DNA of 64,000 bases from Mycolicibacterium thermoresistibile (GTDB lineage: Bacteria; Actinomycetota; Actinomycetes; Mycobacteriales; Mycobacteriaceae), in the NCBI RefSeq assembly GCF_900187065.1, contig NZ_LT906483.1, positions 1,612,001 through 1,676,000 on the forward strand, given 5' to 3'. The notes beneath the pieces are model-generated. The model saw only the letters and a list, made by a program, of their open reading frames with translations. It made no database searches and was not told the origin of the DNA. This document shows, piece after piece, positions 19,719 through 28,121 of the stretch. A program made the position numbers and the translations under genes. Each line of letters opens with the position of its first letter. Position 1 is the stretch's first letter.

Positions 19719-20594
19719 ATGGGCAGGTACCTCAATCGGGCCCGGTTGCACTTCGGCACCGACACCAGGGGGATGCTCGAGGGTGGGCGGTATGCGCTGG
19801 TGTACACCCGCAGCCTCGAACTCGACGACCTGCGGCCGTACGTGCCCGGCGACGATGTCCGCGACATCGACTGGAAGGCCTCCGCCCGGGCGGGCGCCGT
19901 CCTGATCAAACGGTTCGTCTCCGAACGGCACCACAAGATCCTGCTGGTCGCTGACGCCGGGCGGAACATGTCGGCGCTGACGCCGACGGGCGAGGTCAAA
20001 CGCGAGGTGGCGGTTGATGTCATGGGCGCGGTCGGGCTGATCTCGATGGGCCGCAGCGACGAGATCGGGATGGTGTACGGCGATTCCCGCGGCTCGGTGA
20101 ACACGCGCAACCGGCGCGGCGAGACCCATATCGAAAGCATCCTGGAGGACTTCTATATCCACAGCCTCGGCGACGTCGGGACCAGCGACATCACCACCCA
20201 GCTGGAGTATGTGGCGCGCGCCCACCGCCGGCGGCTGCTGCTGGTCGTGGTCTCCGACGAGCCCGAGGTCACCCCGCGGTTGGACGAGGTCCTCACACAG
20301 CTCATCGGCCAGCACGAGATGGTCTGGCTGATGATCACCGACATGCCCGCCGTCGGCGCCGACGAAGGGGAGCACGACGGGTACGACGTGGCCACCGGCA
20401 GATTCGTGCTCAACGGCACCGTGCTGGGGCCGCGGGTGGTGGCCGCCTACCGCGCCGCCGAACAGCAGCGCGCGGCGCAACTGGATGCCTTCCTCACCTC
20501 ACACGAGGTCTGCTTCACCCGGATAGCCGGCAGCGCCGAGATCCGCGACCGGCTCGTCGAGGTCAGCGAGGTGTACAGCAGTGCCGTCCGATGA
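19719..20594 (+). CDS. DUF58 (vWA-like) protein of the MoxR operon
   Basis: A 291-residue DUF58 protein. LRPYVPGDDVRDIDWKASARAG (38-59) is the family hallmark. The vWA metal-site strand reads LLVADAGRNMSA (Asp79), where the usual DxSxS is changed to DxGxN. Unlike many DUF58 proteins it has no N-terminal membrane helices, so it is probably a soluble MoxR partner. It starts 5 bp after the moxR stop and its 3' end overlaps the next gene by 14 bp. Confidence 0.88.
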   Translation: MGRYLNRARLHFGTDTRGMLEGGRYALVYTRSLELDDLRPYVPGDDVRDIDWKASARAGAVLIKRFVSERHHKILLVADAGRNMSALTPTGEVKREVAVDVMGAVGLISMGRSDEIGMVYGDSRGSVNTRNRRGETHIESILEDFYIHSLGDVGTSDITTQLEYVARAHRRRLLLVVVSDEPEVTPRLDEVLTQLIGQHEMVWLMITDMPAVGADEGEHDGYDVATGRFVLNGTVLGPRVVAAYRAAEQQRAAQLDAFLTSHEVCFTRIAGSAEIRDRLVEVSEVYSSAVR

Positions 20595-21057
20595 TCTGTT
20601 GCGCTTCATCGGGAGCCCGTTGCCGTTCTCGTCGTGGTGGCTGTGGGCCGGTGTCATCATCGTCGTCGCGGTGATCGCCTGGTGCGCGGCCGTGTACGTC
20701 TGGACCCTGCCGCCGGCGCGGCTGCGGACCCTGCCGCTGCTGAACAGGCTGCACACCGCGCTGGTGCGGCGGCGATTCGCCCGGGCGGTCCGGCGCACCC
20801 GCGAACACTATCTGGCCGGCGGGCTGTCGGCCGCCCAGGCCGGGGCGCAGGTCAGCCGGACGCTGCGCAGTTTCCTGTACGTGTCGACCGGGGTGCGGGC
20901 GCAGTACCTGCATGTCGGCGCGATCGCGGCGGGTCCGCTGGCGCCGGCGCGTCCGTTGTTCGACGCGCTCAACGACATCCAGTTCAATCGGACGGCGCGC
21001 TCGGACTTCGCCGCGGTCAGTGACTCCGCCGAGGAGTTCATCCGGTCATGGAACTGA
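20581..21057 (+). CDS. small membrane protein of the MoxR operon, unknown function
   Basis: A 158-residue protein with one strong N-terminal membrane helix (WWLWAGVIIVVAVIAWCAAVYVW) followed by a basic, mainly helical cytoplasmic region (VRRRFARAVRRTREHYLAGGLSAAQAGAQVSRTLRSFLY). It sits where Bat/aerotolerance-type operons carry a small membrane component. No family is recognised with confidence. The GTG start lies inside the end of the DUF58 gene, and its end overlaps the next start by 10 bp. Confidence 0.7.
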   Translation: MPSDDLLRFIGSPLPFSSWWLWAGVIIVVAVIAWCAAVYVWTLPPARLRTLPLLNRLHTALVRRRFARAVRRTREHYLAGGLSAAQAGAQVSRTLRSFLYVSTGVRAQYLHVGAIAAGPLAPARPLFDALNDIQFNRTARSDFAAVSDSAEEFIRSWN

Positions 21058-22133
21058 AGTGGTGGCCCCTGATCGTCGCCGGGCTGGTCTGCCTGGCCGT
21101 GTGCGCCGCCGCGGCCGCGCTGGTGCCGATGGCCAAGGTGCAGCGCACCCTACGCCCGCTGGCCAACGTCGACCGCCTGACCAGGCTGCCGGAATACGCG
21201 CGGGTGTACCGCATCTACTTCATCTCGATGGTGATCACCGGAGCGCTGTTGCTGGCCACCTTCGCGGCCGCGCTGGTGGTCAGTGCCCGGCCGGTCGGGT
21301 CGTCGCTGACCACCAAGGAGTTCGAGGCGGAGCACCCCCAGGACATCATGCTCTGCGTCGGCGAGCCGCTCACCGATCCCACCACCGCCGACTTCCTGAA
21401 CTACTTCGCCGGGCAGGCGAAGTCCTACGAGACCGAGCGGATCGGGTTGACCTCCCCGACATTGCGGGTGGTGCCGATGACCCGGGATCACACCTTCGCG
21501 TCCGAGCAGTTCGAGTACTTCGCTCAGATGGCCCGCATCCAGCAGGATCTCGACACCAATCGGGACGTCTCCGAGACCGAACGCTCCGAACTGCAGCTGG
21601 GCATCGACAAGTTCAACCAGTCGATCGACTACGTCGACTATTCACGCAGCCTCGAGGACATCCTGGCGCTGTGCCTGACCGGATTCCCGTCGTTCGAGGG
21701 CAAGGGTAAGCAGCGCCGCTCGCTGGTGTACCTCGGCTACAGCCAGTTTCGCTCGCCGGCCGAGGAACGCCGGTCGCTGTTCACCGAACAGTCGGTCAAG
21801 GACATGGCCACCGCGGCGGGCGTGCAGATCAACGCGATCTCCCGGTCCGACGTCGCCGCGACCTCACCGGAGGGCAACGACCGGCTTCGATCCATCGTCG
21901 ACACCACCGGTGGGACATTCTCGCTGTACAACCCGGCCGGCACCGCCGGTGACAGCTCGGCCGGGACGCTGTCCCGGATCCTCGACCGGATCCGGGACAA
22001 TCCACCGGAGGTGGTGCTGCCCAGCGGCAAGACGGTGACGAGCCAGTCGTGGGACTCCCCGCAGCGCGCGTTGACCGTCGCGGTCGCGATGGCGGCGCTG
22101 CTGTGTCTGTCCCTGGCGGTGCTGCGCCGATGA
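21048..22133 (+). CDS. membrane-anchored vWA-like protein with degenerate metal site
   Basis: A 361-residue protein with two N-terminal helices (about 7-28 and 58-80) and one C-terminal helix (338-358) framing a domain of about 250 residues. By position and layout it matches a Bat-type vWA protein. The expected first strand reads DIMLCVGEPLTDP and lacks the DxSxS metal-binding signature, so it probably does not bind metal. Late segments (RRSLVYLGYSQFRSPAEER, VQINAISRSD, TGGTFSLYNP) fit vWA core strands. The vWA assignment is inferred. An ATGA overlap joins it to the next gene. Confidence 0.65.
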   Translation: MELKWWPLIVAGLVCLAVCAAAAALVPMAKVQRTLRPLANVDRLTRLPEYARVYRIYFISMVITGALLLATFAAALVVSARPVGSSLTTKEFEAEHPQDIMLCVGEPLTDPTTADFLNYFAGQAKSYETERIGLTSPTLRVVPMTRDHTFASEQFEYFAQMARIQQDLDTNRDVSETERSELQLGIDKFNQSIDYVDYSRSLEDILALCLTGFPSFEGKGKQRRSLVYLGYSQFRSPAEERRSLFTEQSVKDMATAAGVQINAISRSDVAATSPEGNDRLRSIVDTTGGTFSLYNPAGTAGDSSAGTLSRILDRIRDNPPEVVLPSGKTVTSQSWDSPQRALTVAVAMAALLCLSLAVLRR

Positions 22134-23194
22134 CCTACCAACCCGTACTCGCCCCGGTGGTGCTGATCGCGATCGCGATCGGGCTGATCCTCGTCCGGAT
22201 GGTCGGGTTGTACCGGGCGCTGGTCCGGACCGGCACCGGCCACTACCGCACGATGGTGTTGCGGTGGGGCGGGCTGACCCTGGCGGTGCTGGCCCTGGTC
22301 TTCGCCGCCACCCGGCCCGGATTCGACCTGGACGACGGCGAACCGCCCGATCAGCGGCCGAAAGCGGTGGCGCTGGACCCCAACCTCAACGTCTTCTTCG
22401 TGGTGGACCGGTCGGTCGACTCCCGGGTGGAGGATTACGGCGACCGGGAGTCCCGGATGGCCGGCATCCGTGCCGACATGGAGGCGCTGGTGAACGAGTT
22501 CCCCCGGGCCCGTTTCGCGCTGATCTCGTTCGCCGCCAAGGCATCGCTGGAATGGCCGCTCTCCGACGACTCCTGGAGCCTGGTGTCGAAGATCAGAGGA
22601 TTGTCGCCGTACACCCTGGTCGCTCCCGACGCGATGGTACGGGTCGACCCGGCCGCCGCCCGCGAGGTGCTGGGCCGGCAGTTGCGGCAGGCGTCCGAAC
22701 TGTTTCCCGAGTCGAAGAACCTGGTGTTCTATCTCGGTGAGGGCGGCCCGGGCAGCCGGGTGCGGGACACGTCCTTCGACGACATCCCCGACGGCGCCAT
22801 CGCCGGCGGAGCGGTGCTCGGTTACGGCACCGACGCCGGTGGCCCGATCCCGCAGGGCTGGATCGACGGTAACAAGGTGTACTTCAGCGACCCCGCCACC
22901 AACGCACCGGCGAACTCCGCCATCGACGAGAGCCGGCTCAAGCAGATCGCGTCGGACCTCGGGGTGCCCTATCTCCACCGTGCCGCCGGGCAGTCCATCA
23001 CCCCGGCGGTGCCTGCGGTGGAGTCGGCGAGTCCGGAGTCCGACGACGATCTGCACGGATCGAAGTTCGTCGAACGCCGGGAGCTGTATTGGATCTTCTC
23101 ACTGCTCGCGTCGGTCCTCGTGCTGGTGGAGATCGTGTTGACGATCCGTGAGTTCCGGCGTAACCGCATGTCGCGCATGAGAGTTCAGACATGA
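22130..23194 (+). CDS. membrane-anchored von Willebrand factor A domain protein (BatA/B-like)
   Basis: A 354-residue protein with helices at about 9-28 and 44-62, a vWA domain and a C-terminal helix near 322-342. The metal-site motif is FFVVDRSVDSR (Asp93, Ser95, with Asp97 in place of the second Ser), followed by RMAGIRADMEALVNEFPRARFALISFAAKA, a clear vWA core. It likely works with the MoxR ATPase at the membrane, with the vWA domain between two hydrophobic regions. Coupled by ATGA overlaps to both neighbours. Confidence 0.82.
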   Translation: MTYQPVLAPVVLIAIAIGLILVRMVGLYRALVRTGTGHYRTMVLRWGGLTLAVLALVFAATRPGFDLDDGEPPDQRPKAVALDPNLNVFFVVDRSVDSRVEDYGDRESRMAGIRADMEALVNEFPRARFALISFAAKASLEWPLSDDSWSLVSKIRGLSPYTLVAPDAMVRVDPAAAREVLGRQLRQASELFPESKNLVFYLGEGGPGSRVRDTSFDDIPDGAIAGGAVLGYGTDAGGPIPQGWIDGNKVYFSDPATNAPANSAIDESRLKQIASDLGVPYLHRAAGQSITPAVPAVESASPESDDDLHGSKFVERRELYWIFSLLASVLVLVEIVLTIREFRRNRMSRMRVQT

Positions 23195-24345
23195 TGTTGA
23201 TGAAGCGGCCGGCCGCGGCGGTGCGGGGCGTGCTGAACCGGATGCGAGCCACCTACCGGCACGGACCGTCCCGGCTGCGGCTGCGCTGGCGGCTGTACGC
23301 GGTCTCGGCGCCCCTGATCGTCGTGCTGCTCGCGGTCGCGGCGAAGATGATCAGCGTGGTGCTGGTGGGCAATTCGGCGATCGCCGATTTCGACCGGCAC
23401 GACATCGAGTCCCTGCGCGGCGATGTCGCGATGCTCGAGTTCGTCAACGTGATCGACCCGGCGAAGACCTCGTTCGCCAACGCCGATCTGTTGGTCCTGG
23501 AAGGCCGGCTGGACGACGCCGAGGCGAAGTTCCGGGAGTCGCTGACCCGCACCGACCACGGCGCTTCGTGCCCGGCCCGGGTGAACTTGGAGCTGGTGCA
23601 GGAAACGTTGGGCGACATCGCGACCCGCAGTGGGCGCAAGGACGACGCCGAGCGGTGGTACCGCAGCGCGATCGGGGTGGTCAACGACGCGCCGCCGGCA
23701 TGCTTCGCCGACAACGACGATCCGAACGAGGATCGCCGCGCCATCCGTCACGAGGCGTTGCCGCGGCTGGAGCAGAAACTGGCGAACCTGCGGCGGCCGC
23801 CGGAACCGCCACCGCCGCCGCCGAATCCGATCGACCCGCCACCCCCGCCGACCTCGTTGACCCAGATGACGTCGGCGCCGCCGTTGCCGCACCTCGGCCC
23901 CGCGCCGGACGGTGCGGGGGCCGGTGACGGCGCCGAGCGAGCGCCGCAGCCGGGGGAGGGCGCAGATCAGGCCCCGCAACCGCGGGAGGGTAGCGACCAA
24001 GCACCGCAACCGGGGGAGGGTGCCGATGAGGCTCCCCGGCCGGGGGACGGATCCGCGGAGGCGCCGCGACCGGGGGATGGGGAGGGACCCCAGCCCAGGG
24101 CCCAGCCGCCCCTGCCCGGGCCGAACATGCCCGCGCCGCCCACCGCGCGGGGCGGGGAGGGACCGGTGGTCGGGCCCGAAGGCGGGGACATCGACGTGCT
24201 GAACCCGGTGTCACCGGACCGGCTGCCGTCCGTCGGCGGCGGTGGCCCGCCGGGACAGGAACTCGGCATCGGTGACGGCGATCCGCTGGAGCAGCTGCGC
24301 AAACTGCTCGACAACGCCAACGCGCACGGCGACAACCGCGAGTGA
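23191..24345 (+). CDS. membrane TPR-like protein with proline-rich repeat tail, last gene of the MoxR operon
   Basis: A 384-residue protein with one membrane helix (about 35-57, LYAVSAPLIVVLLAVAAKMISVVLV) and a TPR-like region ([49 protein letters not shown]), as in BatC/BatE components. A disordered Pro/Gly tail follows, holding about five 10-residue repeats APQPGEGADQ. The C-terminal helix is acidic. It likely scaffolds the vWA proteins; this is inferred. The stop lies 10 bp from the stop of the converging spermidine-synthase-like gene. Confidence 0.7.
   Translation: MMLMKRPAAAVRGVLNRMRATYRHGPSRLRLRWRLYAVSAPLIVVLLAVAAKMISVVLVGNSAIADFDRHDIESLRGDVAMLEFVNVIDPAKTSFANADLLVLEGRLDDAEAKFRESLTRTDHGASCPARVNLELVQETLGDIATRSGRKDDAERWYRSAIGVVNDAPPACFADNDDPNEDRRAIRHEALPRLEQKLANLRRPPEPPPPPPNPIDPPPPPTSLTQMTSAPPLPHLGPAPDGAGAGDGAERAPQPGEGADQAPQPREGSDQAPQPGEGADEAPRPGDGSAEAPRPGDGEGPQPRAQPPLPGPNMPAPPTARGGEGPVVGPEGGDIDVLNPVSPDRLPSVGGGGPPGQELGIGDGDPLEQLRKLLDNANAHGDNRE
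23941..24085 (+). repeat. 30-bp coding tandem repeat
   Basis: Four full 30-bp units and part of a fifth, encoding APQPGEGADQ, APQPREGSDQ, APQPGEGADE, APRPGDGSAE and APRPGDG. Copy number may vary between strains. Confidence 0.85.
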
Positions 24346-24355
24346 CCCGGATCGG

Positions 24356-25939
24356 TCACTGCCAGCCACGCCGGATGTCGTCCACCACCCGGGGCCGATC
24401 CAGGGTGGAGGGTTCCAGTGTGAGAGGCGGACGGTCCTTGCCGAACACGGTGGCGGCGTCCAGAACTCGCTGATCCAAGAACCGCAGCTCCGGGGCGTTG
24501 GCCGGCACGGTGGGCCGTGGCGGCTCGGTGCCACGGGTCGCCAGCACGAAACCCCAGTCGCCGAAGGTGGGGACGTGCACGTGGTACGGCGTGACCGCGT
24601 ACCCGGCGGATGCGATCGTCGAAACGGTGCGCCAGAACGCCGTCGGCGTCGAGTAGGGGCTGCCGGCCTGAACCACCATGCGCCCGCCGGGCGCGAGCGC
24701 ACGGGTGACGAGCGCATAGAACTCGGTCGAGTAGAGCCGGCCCAGCACCGGGGTGTCCGGATCGGGCAGATCGACGATCACCGCGTCGAATCCACCGGGC
24801 GGACGCAGATCCGGCGGCGGTTCACGCAGCCACCGCATCGCATCGTCGGTGACGACCGTGACCCGGGGATCGTCCAGCGCGCCGCCGTTGACCGGGCGTA
24901 ACGTGGTGCGCGCCAACTCGATCACCGCCGGGTCGAGTTCGACCTGCACGATGCTGTCGATGCCGGGGTAGCGCAGCAGCTCCCGTGCCGCCAGACCGTC
25001 GCCACCGCCGAGGATCAGCACCGAGCGGGTCGACTCGTCGAGCGCCGGATGCACCAGACTCTCGGTGTAGCGGTGCTCGTCGCGGGTCGAGAACTGCAGG
25101 CCGCCATCCAGATACAGCCGCAGATCCGCGCCCCGCCGGGTGATCACGATCTCCTGATACGGCGACCGCTCGTAGGCGATGATCGGATCGGCGTAGAGCC
25201 GCTGCCGGCTGGTGGTCTCGATACCGTCGGCGCGCACCAGCAGCGTGGTGAGCAGGGTCAGTGCCGCGGCGAGGACCCCCAGCGCGGCGGCGAGCTGGCG
25301 GCCACTGATGATGTGCCGCAACAGGAACACCGCGACCACGGCGGCCGCGGTGAGGTTGATCACGCCGGTGACCGCGGCGCCCCGGATCATGCCGAGCTGG
25401 GGCAGCAGGAGGAACGGCCAGGACAGGCCGCCGATCAGCGCGCCCAGATAGTCGGCGGCGTTGAGGTTGGCCAGCACCCGGCCGGTGTCGGCGGCGCCGG
25501 CGACACGGCCGCGCTGCAGCAGTGTCATCAGCAGCGGCACCTCGGCGCCGACCAGGCATCCGATCAGCGCGGTGCCCACCACCAGCACCCACAGTGAACC
25601 GCCGATGAACACGAACGCGAGGTACAGCGCCGCGGCCGAGAGCCCGCCGATGATCCCGAGCAGTGTCTCCACCGCGATGAACGTGATGGCGGCGTGCCCG
25701 AGCAGTGGTTTGACCAGCAGGGCGCCGGCGCCCAACGCCGCCACGTAACCCGCCACGATCAACGAGGTGGCGACGATGCCGCCGCCGTGCACGCTCGCCG
25801 ACAGGGTGAGCAGCGCGAGTTCATAGATCAGTCCGCAGGCCGCGCAGGCCGCCACCGCGGCCAGCAGCAGCGCCCGCCAGCGCCGCGTGGACCCGGCGGC
25901 GCCCGGCGTCCCGGCGGAGAGGGTCCTGCCGAGCGTCAC
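24356..25939 (-). CDS. membrane-fused spermidine-synthase-like protein (Rv2601-like)
   Basis: A 527-residue protein. The N-terminal half has about seven membrane helices (residues 23-235); the C-terminal half is a polyamine aminopropyltransferase fold. Key motifs are YQEIVI (261-266), LDGGLQFSTRDEHRYTE (278-294), GGGDG (311-315, nucleotide binding) and IVDLPDP (Asp390). The last replaces the DxTDP of soluble SpeE, so true spermidine synthesis is uncertain. It matches Rv2601 (523 residues). It is the last gene of a leftward operon with DUF4178, DUF2617, DUF4247 and DUF350 proteins, suggesting modification of a membrane-associated substrate. GTG start. Confidence 0.85.
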   Translation of the reverse strand: MTLGRTLSAGTPGAAGSTRRWRALLLAAVAACAACGLIYELALLTLSASVHGGGIVATSLIVAGYVAALGAGALLVKPLLGHAAITFIAVETLLGIIGGLSAAALYLAFVFIGGSLWVLVVGTALIGCLVGAEVPLLMTLLQRGRVAGAADTGRVLANLNAADYLGALIGGLSWPFLLLPQLGMIRGAAVTGVINLTAAAVVAVFLLRHIISGRQLAAALGVLAAALTLLTTLLVRADGIETTSRQRLYADPIIAYERSPYQEIVITRRGADLRLYLDGGLQFSTRDEHRYTESLVHPALDESTRSVLILGGGDGLAARELLRYPGIDSIVQVELDPAVIELARTTLRPVNGGALDDPRVTVVTDDAMRWLREPPPDLRPPGGFDAVIVDLPDPDTPVLGRLYSTEFYALVTRALAPGGRMVVQAGSPYSTPTAFWRTVSTIASAGYAVTPYHVHVPTFGDWGFVLATRGTEPPRPTVPANAPELRFLDQRVLDAATVFGKDRPPLTLEPSTLDRPRVVDDIRRGWQ

Positions 25940-25967
25940 CGCACGACCCGGGTCGGCACGGCTCGAG

Positions 25968-26426
25968 TCACGACAGGGCGGCTGCGTTCACCGCGCCGAC
26001 TGCCACCAGCACCACCGCGGTGGCGATCGCCGCCGGATGCAGACGTTCCTCGGCGATGAGGTCCCGGAACCGGCCGGGCACCACCACCTCCAGCACGACC
26101 AGCGCCGCGCCCTGCAGCGCGACGCCGATGAGCCCGTACACCGCGGCGTCGACGAGGCCCTGCCCGAGTTCGTTCGAGCTGGCGACGATGGTGCTGACCA
26201 CCACCGTGGCGAGCGCGATGTACATCCCGGTGGCGACGGCGACCGCGTTCGGCCGGCGTTCGACGAACACCAACCGGCGCAGGTTTCCGGGGGTCAACAG
26301 GTCCACCGTGACGAAACCGGCTGCCAGCACGGCGACTCCGACCAGGAAGTAGAGAATCGCAGCCACCACGTTCTGGGCGAGGTACTCACCGCTGATGGTT
26401 CCGAACTCGACGGCGGCGGTGTTCAT
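25968..26426 (-). CDS. DUF350 membrane protein (Rv2600-like)
   Basis: A 152-residue protein with four predicted membrane helices in two similar pairs, the DUF350 layout (helix pair, [29 protein letters not shown], then [23 protein letters not shown]). The ATG at 26426 is chosen over the upstream open frame because of the GGAGAAG ribosome binding site. It lies between the DUF4247 and spermidine-synthase-like genes. The function of the family is unknown; DUF350 recurs next to polyamine-type and DUF4178 genes. Confidence 0.85.
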   Translation of the reverse strand: MNTAAVEFGTISGEYLAQNVVAAILYFLVGVAVLAAGFVTVDLLTPGNLRRLVFVERRPNAVAVATGMYIALATVVVSTIVASSNELGQGLVDAAVYGLIGVALQGAALVVLEVVVPGRFRDLIAEERLHPAAIATAVVLVAVGAVNAAALS

Positions 26427-26475
26427 GGCTTCTCCTTCGTGAGTGAGTCCTGTGCGTCGGGTGTGCCGTGTGGCG

Positions 26476-26913
26476 TCACTTCCCCCCACCCGGGCCGCCC
26501 GGGCTGCCGCCCGATCCGCCCGACGGGGCTCCGGGATAGAAACCGGGGCCGAGGAAGATGAAGGCGCCGCCGCTGTATCTGCTGCCGCGGACGTCTTCGA
26601 CCTGAATGGCGCAGGGCCGGTTGCCGTCCGGTCCGACGATCACGATGTCGTCGTCGTAGCGCAGATACTCGCTGCCGCGGTCGCTGGCCTGGGCCTCGGG
26701 CCGCTGATAATCGACCAGCCGGGCGGCCACCGAGGCGGGGCTGTCGGTGCACCGGTACTTGGTGACCTCGGCGCCATGCGAGTAGGCGGCGTAGTTCTCG
26801 GCGATGTGGGTCCGGATGTCCTTGGATTTCAACGAGATTCCCAGCATCAGGCAAACCAGCCCGGCAATGGCGAGCGCTCCGGACAGCAGATACAGGCGGG
26901 TGCTGCTGCTCAT
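26476..26913 (-). CDS. DUF4247 protein (Rv2599-like)
   Basis: A 145-residue protein with one N-terminal membrane helix ([22 protein letters not shown]), an extracytoplasmic domain with conserved-looking [13 protein letters not shown] and [13 protein letters not shown] blocks, and a Gly/Pro/Ser-rich tail. Its ATG overlaps the DUF2617 stop. Two cysteines (KYRCTDS, RPCAIQ) may pair. Function unknown; always considered with its operon partners. Confidence 0.82.
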   Translation of the reverse strand: MSSSTRLYLLSGALAIAGLVCLMLGISLKSKDIRTHIAENYAAYSHGAEVTKYRCTDSPASVAARLVDYQRPEAQASDRGSEYLRYDDDIVIVGPDGNRPCAIQVEDVRGSRYSGGAFIFLGPGFYPGAPSGGSGGSPGGPGGGK

Positions 26914-27422
26914 GGTGTCCACCGGCTGCTGGTGTAGACCACCGTTCCGCCCTCCGCCGCCGGATACAGATGCCAGGTCCGCCAACGCCATCCGGCGCCG
27001 TCCGGCCGAGCGGTCAGCACGGTGAGTGCGGCGTCGTCACCGGGAAACGCACCGCCGAGCCATGCGGGATCGCGGGCGCAGCGGTCGCGCAGTTCCCGCG
27101 CGAGCTCGCGGAACGATGTCTCGTCGGCTCTGCTCGTCCGCGACTCGAGGCGGTAGCCCGCGGCTTCGGCGCGGCCCGGCAGGGCGCCGCCGTAGCTGTG
27201 CGCTGCACACGAAACCTGTTCGGAGAAAAGGGTTCCGGCGCCTCCGTCGGCTTCCACGGTGACGACGTGGGATGCGCCCAGCACACCCAGCCGCAGCTCA
27301 CCTCCGCGTGGGTGGCGGAGCCGCCAGCCGGCCAGCGGCCGGGGCGCGGGCGCGTTGAGCGCCAGGCCGAGTGCCTCCCCGCTGACATCGGTCGGCGTGA
27401 CGGCGAGTTCGAAGAACGGCAA
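26910..27422 (-). CDS. DUF2617 protein (Rv2598-like)
   Basis: A 170-residue soluble protein with DUF2617 features: FFELAVTPTDVSGEALGLAL at the start, LRLGVLGASHVV, and the C-terminal GWRWRTWHLYPAAEGGTVVYTSSRW. It starts at TTG (27422) with GCGAGGA as ribosome binding site; no better start exists in frame. It is coupled to DUF4247 by an ATGA overlap. No function is established. Confidence 0.82.
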   Translation of the reverse strand: MPFFELAVTPTDVSGEALGLALNAPAPRPLAGWRLRHPRGGELRLGVLGASHVVTVEADGGAGTLFSEQVSCAAHSYGGALPGRAEAAGYRLESRTSRADETSFRELARELRDRCARDPAWLGGAFPGDDAALTVLTARPDGAGWRWRTWHLYPAAEGGTVVYTSSRWTP

Positions 27423-27440
27423 CGACAGTCCTCGCAGGTC

Positions 27441-28058
27441 CTAGCGGTGGGGTTCGGGGGGTGGCGCCGGATAGACGGTCAGCTCGCCCGGTGACACCTC
27501 ACGGCCGAGCGACACCTCCCAGGCCATGCCCGGGGCCCAGCGCTCGAATCCGAGGAACGTCTGCTCTCGGTCGTCGGCGTAATCGACGTAGTCCATGTCG
27601 CCGCCGGCGGGCAGCCCGGTGGTGCCCTCGGTGGTGTACGACGCCCGGCCGCGTTCGGTCGGTGTGAACGTCACCCCGTCCACCACGTGGGTGCCGTTGG
27701 GCTGCAGATCCAGATCGTGGCGGCGCTGCCACATCGCCAGCTGGAGGCGGCCCTCGTCCTCCTCGACGCTGAACCAGACCGGCTCGGTGCCACCGCCCTC
27801 CAACAGGTGCTCCCACCAGACGAACGGGCCCTCGCGCAGGGTGACCGAACCGCGCACGACGTAGTCGACCCCGCCGTAGCTGACGATGGCGCCGGGACCG
27901 ATCTGCCGCGGTCCGAAGGACTGCGTGGCGCCGAACGCCAGCGGATCCTGGCGCTGCGCCGGCGGACGGGACCCGCGGGCCTGGTCCCGCGCCTTGACGA
28001 AGACCACGATCGCGGCGATGAACAGGCCGATGGCCACCAAGATCAGCAGCGTTTCCAC
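27441..28058 (-). CDS. DUF4178 membrane protein (Rv2597-like), first gene of the operon
   Basis: A 205-residue protein with one N-terminal membrane helix (TLLILVAIGLFIAAIVVFVKA) and a beta-rich DUF4178 domain (IGPGAIVSYGGVDYVVRGSVTLREG, WWEHLLEGGG, WFSVEEDEGRLQLAMWQR, TPTERGRASY). It lies 18 bp upstream of DUF2617. GTG start. This protein, DUF350, DUF2617, DUF4247 and the aminopropyltransferase form a conserved set whose biochemical product is unknown. Confidence 0.85.
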   Translation of the reverse strand: METLLILVAIGLFIAAIVVFVKARDQARGSRPPAQRQDPLAFGATQSFGPRQIGPGAIVSYGGVDYVVRGSVTLREGPFVWWEHLLEGGGTEPVWFSVEEDEGRLQLAMWQRRHDLDLQPNGTHVVDGVTFTPTERGRASYTTEGTTGLPAGGDMDYVDYADDREQTFLGFERWAPGMAWEVSLGREVSPGELTVYPAPPPEPHR

Positions 28059-28121
28059 GCGCGCCCTTCCGTCGGGGGTCCCGTGAGCAGTGGTCGGTCT
28101 CGCACCCGACGGTAACAGCAG

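Noticed and set aside
17474..28058. Mobile genetic island with integrase
   Set aside because: No integrase, transposase, flanking direct repeats or tRNA insertion site was found, and base composition looks like the surroundings.
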